NCBI GenBank assembly: GCA_963575745.1
Contig: CAUYUJ010016893.1
Span: 221,342 to 285,341, forward strand
Reading direction: 5' to 3'
Length of the DNA stretch: 64,000 nt
From: Prorocentrum cordatum
Lineage: Eukaryota > Sar > Dinophyceae > Prorocentrales > Prorocentraceae
A program made the translations under genes and the position numbers. This document shows, one piece after another, positions 53,238-63,099 of the stretch. The notes below the pieces were generated by a model. That model was not told the DNA's origin and made no database searches. It worked only from the letters and a program-made list of their open reading frames with translations. Numbering within the stretch: position 1 is the stretch's first letter; the number at the start of each line of letters is the position of its first letter.

Positions 53238-53361
53238 CCCCTATCCCTATGTTGGGCATCGCCTCATCACGATGGCGATCCTAGGGATTTCCCCAGTTTT
53301 TCTGAGGGTGCATCCCTGAGATCGCCATCTCCTTTTGGCGTGCCGATCTTAGGGATAGGGA
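53238..53361. mobile_element. Short foldback element
   Basis: About 124 bp. Left CCCCTATCCCTATGTTGGGC. Right reverse-complemented TCCCTATCCCTAAGATCGGC. An inner pair GATGGCGATCCTAGGGAT / ATCCCTGAGATCGCCATC. Almost the whole element can fold on itself. Confidence 0.7.
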
Positions 53362-53609
53362 GAAGTTCGAGGCTGGTGAGCCTGGGGTGGCGCCGGCTCC
53401 TCCTCGCAGCCGGGGCCCGCCTCCGGGCGCAGGCCCGGCGAGTGGAGGTCCGACACCGCCTCCGGCCGCTCCAGCCGGCCTCGAGCGACCGCGGCCCTCC
53501 CCGGCACCTGGAGGTGGCCTCCGGCACTCGGAGCCTGCGGCCCCGATGGCCTGCAGGGCGGCCAGGCACCGCCTTGGGCGCGTCTGCGCAAAGAAGCCTG
53601 GAGCCTCCT

Positions 53610-53963
53610 CCTCCTCCTCCTCCTCCTCCTCCTCCTTTTCTTCCTCCTCCTCCTCCTTTTCCTTCTCCTCCTCCTCCTGCTCCTCCTTTTCCTCCTCCTC
53701 CTCCTCCTTTTCCTCCTCCTCCTCCTCCTCTTCCTCCTCATCATCATCCTCATCCTCATCCTCATCCTCATCCTCATCCTCATCCTCATCCTCATCATCC
53801 TCATCCTCATCATCATCATCATCTCATCATCATCATCATCATCATCATCCTCATCATCATCATCATCATCATCTCATCATCATCATCATCATCATCATCC
53901 TCATCATCATTGTCATCATCATCATCATCTCATCATCTCATCCTCATCATCATCATCATCATC

Positions 53964-53998
<35 letters not shown>

Positions 53999-54096
53999 TC
54001 ATCATCCTCATCATCCTCATCATCCTCATCATCATCATCTCATCATCATCATCCTCATCATCATCATCATCATCCTCATCATCATCATCATCATCA

Positions 54097-54130
<34 letters not shown>

Positions 54131-54423
54131 ATCAGCATCATCATCATCCTCATCATCATCCTCATCCTCATCATTATCATCATCATCCTCATCCTCATCA
54201 TCCTCATCCTCATCATCCTCATCATCAACATCATCATCATCCTCATCATCATCCCCATCATGTTCATCATCATCCTCATCCTCATCATCCTCATCATCCT
54301 CATCATCATCATCCTCATCATCCTCATCCTCATCCTCATCCTCATCCTCATCACCATCATCATCATCATCAGCAGCATCAGCATCAGCATCAGCATCAGC
54401 ATCAGCATCAGCATCAGCATCAG

Positions 54424-54458
<35 letters not shown>

Positions 54459-54485
54459 CTGCCTCCTCCTCCTCCTCCTCCTCGT
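53610..54485. repeat. (TCC)n, TCATCC and TCATCA arrays, about 870 bp
   Basis: TCCTCCTCC passes into CATCCTCATCCTCATC, then CATCATCATC and CAGCATCAGCATCAG. Poly-Ser, poly-Ile and poly-His frames across it are artefacts. Confidence 0.95.
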
Positions 54486-54502
54486 CCTCCTAATTAGCCC
54501 TT

Positions 54503-54650
54503 CACAGGGGACCTCGCTCCCCGCCCCGAGCGCTGATTTCCGGCTGCCGAGCGTGGCTGCAGAAGCCTGGCGTCCTGCTCCGTCTTGCGACGCGCGGAGG
54601 CCTGGCCTTCGGGCCACAGCTCTCGGGTCTCCATAGCTGACGGAGCCCCA

Positions 54651-54695
<45 letters not shown>

Positions 54696-54943
54696 TAATA
54701 AAACGAACAAATCCCAGGATTCCCCATATTTCCCCATATCTTCTGGGTCTTCGTCCCCCCCCCCACTTCCCATAATTATTTCCTCTCCCATTAGTCACAG
54801 GGGACCTCGCTCCCCGCCCCGAGCGCTGATTTCCGGCTGCCGAGCGTGGCTGCAGAAGCCTGGCGTCCTGCTCCGTCTTGCGACGCGCGGAGGCCTGGCC
54901 TTCGGGCCACAGCTCTCGGGTCTCCATAGCTGACGGAGCCCCA

Positions 54944-54988
<45 letters not shown>

Positions 54989-55088
54989 TAATAAAACGAA
55001 CAAATCCCAGGATTCCCCATATTTCCCCATATCTTCTGGGTCTTCGTCCCCCCCCCCACTTCCCATAATTATTTTCTCCCATTGTCCT
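54503..55088. repeat. 293-bp tandem duplication, 2 copies
   Basis: CACAGGGGACCTCGCTCCCC starts at 54503 and 54796. Both copies contain GAGCGCTGATTTCCGGCTGC, a (CA)n run of about 32-36 bases, AATAAAACGAACAAATCCCA and a poly-C run. Nearly identical, including the microsatellite. Confidence 0.95.
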
Positions 55089-55226
55089 GGGAAGCGAGGA
55101 TTCATTGTGCCTGTGCTTTTCCCCTTCCTGACAGTAGCAGCCGTTCGGGACGGGCATGCCCCCGGAGCGCTCCCGACGAGGCGCGGCTGCTGCAGAGCAG
55201 CCCGCGCGGACAGCTGCCCTCGAGCC

Positions 55227-55403
55227 TCGGCCTGGCCTCCCTCCCAGGGCAAGAGCGGCCTTCGGTGAGCGGCCTGCCGATCGCTGCGTGCGGTGCGGCA
55301 GCTGCTTCCCGCGCGCTTGGGTTGGGCCCCCCGCGCCCCCCCGAAAGCTGCGCACCAGAGGTCACTCCGGCGAAGGGCCACTTCTCGTTGACTCCGCCGT
55401 CGA
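55227..55403. mobile_element. MITE-like element, family A, decayed copy 4
   Basis: Right end GCACCAGAGGTCACTCCGGC followed by GAAGGGCCACTTCTCG matches the family A right arm. The left end is weaker (GGGCAAGAGCGGCCTTCGGT). Confidence 0.45.
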
Positions 55404-55639
55404 AGGAGCCGCTTCTCTGCTGACTACGGCAAGTCCACTTGCGCGAAGGGGGAGGGGCGGGGGCGGCGTGGCGAGGCCCGACAGGAAATATGGACCTGAA
55501 GCAAATCGCGAGACACCTGCACGCCTTGGCGGCCCAGCGCTGCTTGAACAGGCGGCGGAGGGGCGAGGGGGGGAGGACCAACATGTAATGCAGGTGTATG
55601 TGCAACATGCACGAGTCTAGAGTAAAGCGCCCTCAAGGC

Positions 55640-56040
55640 TCAAGCAGGTCCCGAAACGGTGCGGTGACAGACCCTTCGGTGACCTCAAATCCCAAGAGAC
55701 CTCTTTGCAGGGTCAGTCACCGCATGCTTTTGGGACCCTGCCAAAAACATCCTCGGAGAACGAACCGAGCCCCGAAGCCGTGCGGTGACCCAGAATTCCC
55801 AATGACTCACCACGCGGTGAGGTCATCACAACTGTTTTCGGGCCATGACTCGGCTCTCTGGCGGCCGTTCGGCAAGATTCTGGCACCCTCGGAACAGCCT
55901 CCGCAAGGCGCAGCGGATGGAAGCCACCCGTGCTTCCGGAAACTTCCGAACGACCCCCGAGAACTCCCACGAACTTCCGACAACTACCCGCGCTCACCAC
56001 GCGGTGTGGTCACCACACCGCCTGGGCGCCCTCGAGACTC
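55640..56040. repeat. GTGCGGTGAC repeat, family H, copy 2
   Basis: See 22885-23100. Shared order over about 200 bp, then extra sequence 55850-55985 before the final CACGCGGTGTGGTCACCAC. Confidence 0.8.
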
Positions 56041-56209
56041 CCGCTCTCTCCTCTCCCGGTGCACACGGGGGGACCCTTCGCCCGCGCCCCGCGCGGGGCC
56101 TCTGGGCAGCTCCACAGCGACCGGGCCCCTGGGCGCGTGCGGCGGCGGCGGGCCGCTCCGAATCACGGCGACCGCCCCGTGGTTGCCCATCCTCGGCGCA
56201 CAGAGGAGG

Positions 56210-56216
56210 CCACCGT

Positions 56217-56254
<38 letters not shown>

Positions 56255-56545
56255 GCGGCGTCCTCGTCGTCGTCGCCCTCTCATTCCTACTCCTCCTCGC
56301 CCTCCTCGGCGATGGGTGGGCTCCGCACGCTGTCTTTCCTGCCTATTCCCCCTCCCCCTCCTCCTCCTTCTCCTCTTCCGCTTGCTCCTGCGACCACCCC
56401 CTGATCCTCTTGCTCGTCCTGCCGCTCCGTCTTATCCTCCTCCTCCTCCTCCTCATTCGCCTGCTGCTGGTCCTACCCCTCCTCCTCCTTACTCCTCCTC
56501 ACGCCTCCTCCTCCTCCTCTTCTTCCTTCTCCTCCCCCCTCACTT
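56210..56545. repeat. GTC/GGC and TCC-rich low complexity
   Basis: GTCGTCGTCGTCGGCGGCGG at about 56217-56270, then TCCTCCTCC at 56285-56310 and 56350-56540. Confidence 0.8.
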
Positions 56546-56902
56546 CGCGCGTGGTCGCTCCCGCGCGCGCGGGGAGCTGGAGGGGCAAGAGGAGGATCAG
56601 GGGGAGGATAGGATAGAGTTGCAAAGCTTTTCGCCATTTGCGGCCTGGACGCTGTTTGCGCGCCCTGGGACAGTCGAACATCAATACGGGATGGACAATT
56701 TGTTAGAATGGATTGCAGGAGGGGTCTGGGGACAGATTTTGAGCAGACCTCTGGGTTCTACGGGGGAGGGAGAGGGGGAGGAGGAGGAGGAGGACCAGAG
56801 CAAATCCAGGGTGCATCAACCTCTCTCGTGCTACATCCTTCTCCTTCCCCTTTCCATCCATTCTCTCTTCCCCTGTTTTAGAGGCTGCGCTAATTAAATG
56901 AT

Positions 56903-57028
56903 ACCGGAGGAAAAAACCCAATCAGGGCTATGGGGCTATAGGGCTATAGGGCTATTGAGCTATAGGCCTATAGAGCTATAGGGCCATAGAGTTGTAGGGC
57001 TATATGGCTATTGGGATATAAGGCTATA

Positions 57029-57067
<39 letters not shown>

Positions 57068-57295
57068 GGGCTATCGGACTTAGGGCTATAGGGCTATAGG
57101 GCACCCCCGGGCACCCCCGGGCACGCCCGGGCACCAGGGCCCCCCCGGGCACCCCCCGGGCCCCCCTGGGCCCCCCCCGGGCACCCGGGCCCGGGGCAAC
57201 CCCGGGCACCCGGGCGTGCAGCGAAAATCGGTGACAAGCCTAACCTAACCATATGAATCCGCTAGGACCCCTACAGAGGCAAGCTCTGATTGGGG
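56903..57295. mobile_element. Composite TIR element, family E, copy 2
   Basis: Left ACCGGAGGAAAAAACCCAAT then CAGG; (GGGCTATA)n; a (TA)n stretch near 57028-57062; GGGCACCCC units; right end CAAGCTCTGATTGGGG. CCAATCAG and CTGATTGG are the inverted tips. Confidence 0.8.
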
Positions 57296-57323
57296 AAATA
57301 CGTGGCAGGTGAGGAAGATATGA

Positions 57324-57869
57324 TATCGGAGAAAAGCCCCCAATCAGATTTTTGTTAGGGCTATAAGGCTATAGGGCTATAGGGCTATTGGGCTATAGGG
57401 CTATACGGCTATCGGGCTATAGGGCTATTATCGGGCTATAGGACTGTGACCTATAGGGCCATAGGGCTATAGGGCTATGGGGCTATAGAGCTATATGGGC
57501 TATGGGGCTATAGGGATATAAGGCTATTGGGGCTATAGGGATATAAGGCTATAGGGCTACAGGGCTATAGGGCTATAGGGCTCTAGGGCTATAGGGCTAC
57601 TGGACTATTAGGCTATTGGGCACCCCCGGGCACCCGGGCACCCCCGGGCACCCGGGCACCCCCGGGCACCCGGGCACCCGGGCAACCGGGCCCGGCCACC
57701 GAAATCGGCCACCCGGGCACCCCCGGGCACCCGGGCACCCGGCCCCGGCCACCGAAATCGGCCGCCGACCTCACTTCAGCTTTGTATCCGCTAGGACCCC
57801 TACAGAAGCAAGCTCTGATTGGGGATATGAATCCGCTAGGACCCCTACAGAGGCAAGCTCTGATTGGGG
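57324..57869. mobile_element. Composite TIR element, family E, copy 3
   Basis: Left tip CCCCCAATCAGA is an 11-bp perfect inverse of the right tip TCTGATTGGGG. The right end is duplicated (tips at 57814-57824 and 57859-57869). The element is flanked by direct copies of GGCAGGTGAGGAAGATAT from family D (57303-57322 and about 57882). Confidence 0.8.
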
Positions 57870-58154
57870 AAATACACTTGGCAGGTGAGGAAGATATAAC
57901 CTCAAGGAGGTACGCTCGAAGACGAAGAGGGTGGGTACATAGTGTTTGGGATCGATGTGTTGAATGGCATGTGAGCAGACAGGAGCGAATCAGATCAAAT
58001 GATTATTGTTGTTATCGTCGTCCCGCCCGTAACTCGGCCCGCGACCCATTCGCGACCCCCCACGCCCGCCCCCTCACTCTTGTCCACGACTGTGGGTGCT
58101 ATATGAATCTTCGTAGCTCAGGGCTGCTCGATTCGCATCCCCGCCCCGCCCCCA

Positions 58155-58252
58155 CAATCACCACCTCCTCCTCCTCCTCCTCCTTCGCCTCCTCCCCTCC
58201 TCTCTTATTCGCCTACCTCCGCCTCCTCCTCCTCCTCCTCCTCACGTCGCGA
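58155..58252. repeat. TCC-rich tract
   Basis: CTCCTCCTCC with TTCGCCTCC interruptions. Confidence 0.9.
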
Positions 58253-58311
58253 TGTTGAAGGTAGGAGCTCACGTCACGATGTTATGGGCCCGGCACTGTC
58301 TAAGCCCTCGA

Positions 58312-58390
58312 CAGCCCCCCGTAGTTGGAGGCGCTGAAGACGGTCATCAGCTTGTCGTTGTGGGTGAGCTCGAAGCCACGCCGCGACCTG
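58312..58390 (-). CDS. Exon fragment of a PPP-family Ser/Thr phosphatase
   Basis: On the minus strand, after a CCCCAG acceptor, the frame reads RRGFELTHNDKLMTVFSASN then YGG. This matches the C-terminal GYE..H.GK.iTvFSA.NYC/G block of phosphoprotein phosphatases (PPP superfamily), where it follows the last metal-binding His region. A donor may be the GC in GGG|GCTGTC; otherwise the frame ends at TAG shortly after. No other catalytic exon was found in this window, so it is either one exon of a gene extending out of reach or an isolated fragment. Confidence 0.5.
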
Positions 58391-59710
58391 GGGACCTGGG
58401 GCGCTCGAGGGGAGCAGTACGGACCAACACGGGGGAATGCCAAGGGCTGGCGCCCCCTTTGAAAGATCCGCTGCTGCTTGCTCTCCATTGCTGCCACTTT
58501 CAGGTTTCTCGATCGGATTCAAATACCCTGCAAGAATAATAGCGGCACGTGTCGATGTGCTGTGGATGCCCCGTATTGCACCGTGATGCGAAACTCGCTG
58601 TCAAACATTTCTGCGGACACAGTGCCGTGTCGGGTCGGGTCGATGCCACCCTTGCCTCAAGCTCTTCAGCCCTGTCCCCGTCGGCTGTCGCCGAGGCTGT
58701 GGGTCCAACAGGGCAGAGAACCCGCAAGGAATTCTTTCTTTTCTCGACTGAGTTTCGAAACCTGCAGGAGGAAGGCGAGATGGAGGAGGAGGGCTCTGGA
58801 TAATAACGCCACGCGGAAAATACAAGATGGGCAGCATGAAAAAAAGCGGATCCTGGTGGAAACGGGTCCCGGACCGTGGGCACCCGTGGTCTTCCTCGAG
58901 AGAAGTTCTGCATCCTGGGTAGCTTGTCGAGGGTCCCGTGGCCCGGGGATGGTCCAGACGGAGAATACGTCCAGCGACGCGAAGCTAACTCCTGCCGTCT
59001 CCTCCCTGGAGGGAAAGAAGACTGTGTGACCGTGACCAAAGCAGAAAGCGGAAACTGTCAATCTTGGTCACCGTCAGTTCGTGGATACTCCTCGCAAGTC
59101 GGCGACAGCTGCTATGGACCACGAACAAGACCGCCGTCGACACGACTCCAAGACATCCTGGTCACGGTCATTGTGTTTCTTCCCTCGACTCCTGTCCCCC
59201 GTACCCATGCGCTAGGAAGAGGGATCGAAGAAATCGGGTCTACCTCACACTTGTCTCGGCCAGGCGGCGGTTCCGGATCTTCGCCTGGTAGGCGCCCGTG
59301 GGGTCTCCGTGCGTTGGCCGGCGGTTCCGGGTTTTTCGGTCGCCCGTCCGCCTCGTGCACTGGCTCGCGCCTCAGGGTACAACATAGACCGCACACAGAC
59401 CGCGCCACACAGACTGGAACAACTCACCCTTTCGCGTTCAGGCTGGCGAGCATTTCGGATGCAAGCATCGGCAAACAAGCATCGTGACGGCATTGCGTTT
59501 CTATGATGTTCGGCCTCTGGAGGCGGCTTCCTGGCCCCGGGACCGTCTTCACATACATAGACATTAGCGACGGGACGTTTTGCTATTTTTCGGCCTCGGG
59601 GGGCCCTCAATGGGCCCCAGGACATTCAAAGAACGACTCCAAGATGACAAGCAGGTTCCTGGGAAGGGGTCCAAGCCTCTGGGCAGCCACGCCACAAAGC
59701 CACTAATGTA
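58391..59710. other. No gene recognised
   Basis: Open frames on both strands up to 203 codons. No domain. If the phosphatase exon at 58.3 kb is real, this is its upstream intron. Confidence 0.4.
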
Positions 59711-59714
59711 CGTC

Positions 59715-59870
59715 AGATGCCTGGGGAGGAGGAGGAAGAGGCGGAGGAGGAGGAGGAAGAGGAGGAGGAGGCGGAGGAGGAGGAGGAGGAGGAAGAGGAG
59801 GAGGAGGAGGAGGAGAAGAGGAGGAGGAGGAAGAGGAGGAGAAGGGAGGAGGAGGAGGAGGAGAATCGGG
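59715..59870. repeat. (GGA)n tract
   Basis: GGAGGAGGAAGAGG triplets. Confidence 0.95.
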
Positions 59871-60014
59871 TTTCGCCTGCTGCGTTCAACAGCCCTTCCC
59901 TGGGGGGCTGGCGTAGAACGCTGGAGGAGCGCGCGCGGGCACCCCCTTGACGAGCCCCTGGCCTACCTTCGGCCCGGAGAAAGGGGGCAAATAAGAATAT
60001 ACCAGGACGAACTC

Positions 60015-60195
60015 TCCTCCTCCTCCTCCTCCTCCTCCTCCTCCTCCTCCTCCTCCTCCTCCTCCTCCCGTTCCCCTCCTCCTCCTCCTCCTCCCGTTCC
60101 CCTCTCCTCCTCCTCCTCCTCCTCCCGTTCCCCTCCTCCTCCTCCTCCTCCTCCTCCTCCTCCTCCTCCTCCTCCTCCTCCTCCTCCTCCTCCCT
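60015..60195. repeat. (TCC)n tract
   Basis: CTCCTCCTC with three CCCGTTCCCCT interruptions. With the GGA tract 145 bp upstream it forms an inverted purine/pyrimidine pair. Confidence 0.95.
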
Positions 60196-60282
60196 CCTGC
60201 TCCCTGACGTCCTCCGCCTCCTGCTCCTCAACGTCCTTGTCCTTGTCCTCGGCCTGGAGAAGGGGTAAATGAGTATACTAGG

Positions 60283-60444
60283 GTTAGGTCGGGCCTGTCC
60301 CCCTACAGGGGGATATCGGGCGAAAAATTCAACATGTACGCACAACATGCCCCCCAAATGGGCAAATCTAGGAAACACATCGTCCCCGAACTATGGTTTG
60401 GCTATTGTTGAATATTCCTCCTGCAGAAGGACATGCCCGACTTA
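60283..60444. mobile_element. MITE-like element, family T, copy 1, with target duplication
   Basis: 162 bp. ATACTAGG stands directly before (60275-60282) and after (60445-60452). A related unoccupied site lies at about 59996: AATATACCAGGACGAACTCT, compared with TATACTAGG and later TACTAGGATGAACTCT here. TIRs of about 30 bp: left TTAGGTCGGGCCTGTCCCCC, right reverse-complemented TTAAGTCGGGCATGTCCTTC. Known: hAT-type elements make 8-bp duplications. The class is inference. Confidence 0.85.
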
Positions 60445-60454
60445 ATACTAGGAT

Positions 60455-60767
60455 GAACTCTCTGGACGTCACGCGCCCAGCCCAGGCCCCTCTGACCCTA
60501 TAGGGTCGTGGCCAGGTTGCACCAGCGCTCCGTGCTGGCTCGGCAGCAAAGACACGGGCACCCTGCTGGTTTTCAGCAGCGAGGAAGGAAGAGCAGGCAA
60601 AAGAGGAGGGAGGAGGGAGAAGGAGGAGGAGGAGGAGGAGGAGGAGGACAGAGAGTGAGGAGGGAGAGTTGGAAGGGAGTGTGAGGAGGGAGAGGGTGAG
60701 GAGGAAGAGGATGGGGCGGGATGATGATGATGATGATGATGATGCTGATGATGATGATGATGCTGCT

Positions 60768-60798
<31 letters not shown>

Positions 60799-61060
60799 AT
60801 GATGATGGTGGTGACGAGGATGATGATGATGCTGATGATGATGCGGATGCTGATGCTGCTGATGATGATAATAATGATGCTGATGATGATGGTGAGGAGG
60901 AGGAGGAGGAGGAGGAAGTCTCTGGACGTCACGTGGCGTGCTTTCCGCTTCGCGTCGGGGCATCTCTGGCCCCAGGGTCGTGGCCAATTTTGATCAGAGC
61001 TCCATGTTGGCTCCGCAACTGAGGCGAAGGCACCCGGCTGCTCGTCAACATCGAGAGAGT
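60455..61060. repeat. Duplicated segment, two copies about 460 bp apart
   Basis: TCTCTGGACGTCACG starts near 60459 and 60918. Both continue with CAGGGTCGTGGCCA- or AGGGTCGTGGCCAGG-type text and a GCTCC.TG.TGGCTC segment. They are separated by GGA and GAT arrays. Confidence 0.65.
60600..60920. repeat. GGA tract followed by (GAT)n / (GCT)n array
   Basis: GGAGGAGGA at 60605-60720, then GATGATGATG with GCTGCTGCTG at 60765-60780, ending in GGAGGAGGA. Confidence 0.95.
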
Positions 61061-61199
61061 GGGAGCAAGATGAGGGAAGAGAGAGGAGGTAAAATGATGT
61101 GGGGGAGGAAGAGGGAATGAGGAAGCGTGCGGGACGAAGGACGGAAGGGGAGGGAGGGGAGAACATCATGGGCTTGATATGGGAGGTCGTCGCTGATCG

Positions 61200-61362
61200 C
61201 TGTGTGTGTGTGCGTGTGTGCGTGCGTGCGTGCGTGCGTGCGTGCGCATGTGAGTGTGTGTGTTTGTGTTTGTTGTTGTGTGTATGTGTGTGTGCGTGTG
61301 TGTGTGTGTGTGTGCGTGTGTGTGTGTGTGTGTGGGTGTGTGTGTGTGTGTGTGTGTGTGGG
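61200..61362. repeat. (GT)n / GCGT tract
   Basis: GTGTGTGTG with GCGTGCGTGC. Confidence 0.95.
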
Positions 61363-61598
61363 GGGGGCGTCTTCCCGTTCCACACTCCCTCCTCTCCCCC
61401 ACCCCTCCCTCGAACCTGCCCTTCCCCGATCAAACCTTGTCATCATCCCATTCCTTTGCTCCACCCCAGACCTCCGACATATGGATGTTTTCGCAATGCG
61501 GCTCCCCAGAGTCTGGGTCGAGGGGGATGCAGCCGTCGCGTCGCGACGACGAGGCCCACCATCTGGTTAAAACTTCCAATCAACTCGATTCTCTATCC

Positions 61599-61758
61599 TT
61601 AGGTCGGGCATGTCCCCCTACAGGAGGATTTTGAGCGAAACATGTAAAATACTCAAAACATACCCTCAAATGGTCAGCACATATATAAACAATAGTCCCC
61701 AGACTATTTTTTGACTATTTTTGACTAGTCCTCCTGTAGAGGGACACGCCCGACTTAA
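61599..61758. mobile_element. MITE-like element, family T, copy 2
   Basis: 160 bp. Left TTAGGTCGGGCATGTCCCCC then TACAGGAGGAT. Right reverse-complemented TTAAGTCGGGCGTGTCCCTC then TACAGGAGGAC. The interior is AT-rich with two ACTATTTTTGACTA-like units. A clean target duplication is not obvious. Confidence 0.85.
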
Positions 61759-61879
61759 CTCGATCCCCAATCCATCCTCGATGCTCGATCCTCCATCCTG
61801 GATGGAGGGCCCGAGATCCTGGTGACCCCTCTCAAGTGGTGACCCCCTCAGCGCTGCCAAATCATCGTGCCGGGGCCGC

Positions 61880-62215
61880 GGCGCACGAGGAGGGAGGAGG
61901 AGGAGGAGGAGGAGGAGGGAACGGAAGCGACGGAAGAGGAGGAGGAGGAGGAGGAGGGAACGGAGGAGACGGGAGAGGAGGAGGAGGAGGGAACGGAGGA
62001 GGAGGAGGGAACGGAGGAGACGGGAGAGGAGGAGGAGGAGGAGGAGGAGGAGGAGGAGGGAACGGAGGAGACGGGAGAGGAGGAGGAGGAGGAGGAGGAG
62101 GAGGAGGAGGAGGAGGAGGAGGAGGAGGAGAGAGGAGAGGAGGGAGGAGGGAGGAGGAGGAGGAGGAGGAGGAGGAGGAGGAGGTTGAGGAGGAGGAGAA
62201 GGAGGAGGAGGAGGT
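61880..62215. repeat. (GGA)n tract with GGAACGGAGGAGACGG units
   Basis: Several GGGAACGGAGGAGACGGGAG units set in GGAGGAGGA. Confidence 0.95.
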
Positions 62216-62689
62216 GGCGCAGGGGGGAGGCGGAGGAGGGGCCCGAGGTCGTCGCTCGTTGTGCCGCATCCACGGCCGCCACCCGCTCCCGCGGTCGCGC
62301 GCGGGACGGCGAGCGGGGGCCTCGTGCGAGCGGATGACGAGGGAGAGGCCGTTGGCCTCGAGGCCAGGCCGGCGAGAGCGGGGCACGCAGGGAGGCGCAG
62401 CGCCAGCCTCCTCCCACCTCTTACTGCTGCTCCTCCTCCTCCTCCTCGTTTTCCTGCTGCTGCTCCCGCCTCCTCATCATCCCTCTCCTCCTCCTCATCC
62501 TGCTCCTCCTGTTCCTTTTCCTCCTCCTTCTTCTCCTCAATCTGATTGCATTGCAACAAATGTTACGTAGCCAGCGCGGACCCCAACCAGTGAGTTCCTA
62601 CAATGTGCGCGGTGCAACCAAGGGGGTGCAATCAATGTGGTGCAATATAGATGGTGCAATCCACGTGGTTCAATCTATGTTGTACAAAA
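62216..62689. other. No gene recognised; short TCC tract
   Basis: TCC-rich at about 62420-62535. 62610-62680 has four GGTGCAATC-like units. Confidence 0.45.
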
Positions 62690-62890
62690 TAAGGTAAAGC
62701 GATGCGGAGCAGTGCAAAGCAAAGCAAAGCAACGCCATGCAACGCAACGCAATGCATTGCAATACGATTACAAAACAATGCAACGCAATGCGAAACAATG
62801 CAAAGCACTGCGCCGAAATGCAAGGCAAAGCAATCCAAAACAATATAAAGCAATACGCAGCAAGACAGAGCAATGCAAAGCAATGCAAAG
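62690..62890. repeat. GCAAN pentanucleotide repeat
   Basis: GCAAAGCAAAGCAACGCCAT and ATGCAACGCAACGCAATGC: 5-bp periodicity over 200 bp. Confidence 0.9.
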
Positions 62891-63099
62891 TGCGAGCCTC
62901 GCACAATCGAAATCGTGACCAAGGACGGCGGCGACGGGCAGCCAGGCCGACAAGCAGGCCCAGCTACATAGAAGACAAGGTAGAGCCCATAAATCCATGC
63001 ACTGTTTTGGGAACGAATCCTCCCTGTCGCACCCCGAGCCGGGCTGATAGGGCGGGCCACGTGTTTCGCTTGAGCCTTCCACACCACGTATGTTCCTGA
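62891..63099. other. No gene recognised
   Basis: Nothing identified. Confidence 0.4.

Larger units (their letters stand above)
56820..58150. repeat. Dispersed repeat, family D, copy 2, split by family E
   Basis: The left part (56820-56902) and right part (57870-58150) correspond to 17340-17450 and 17430-17700. The gap between them is filled by two family E elements. Confidence 0.7.

Noticed and set aside
53340-54497. 385-codon frame of poly-Pro/His/Ile/Ser
   Set aside because: Translation of TCC, TCATCC and TCATCA microsatellites.
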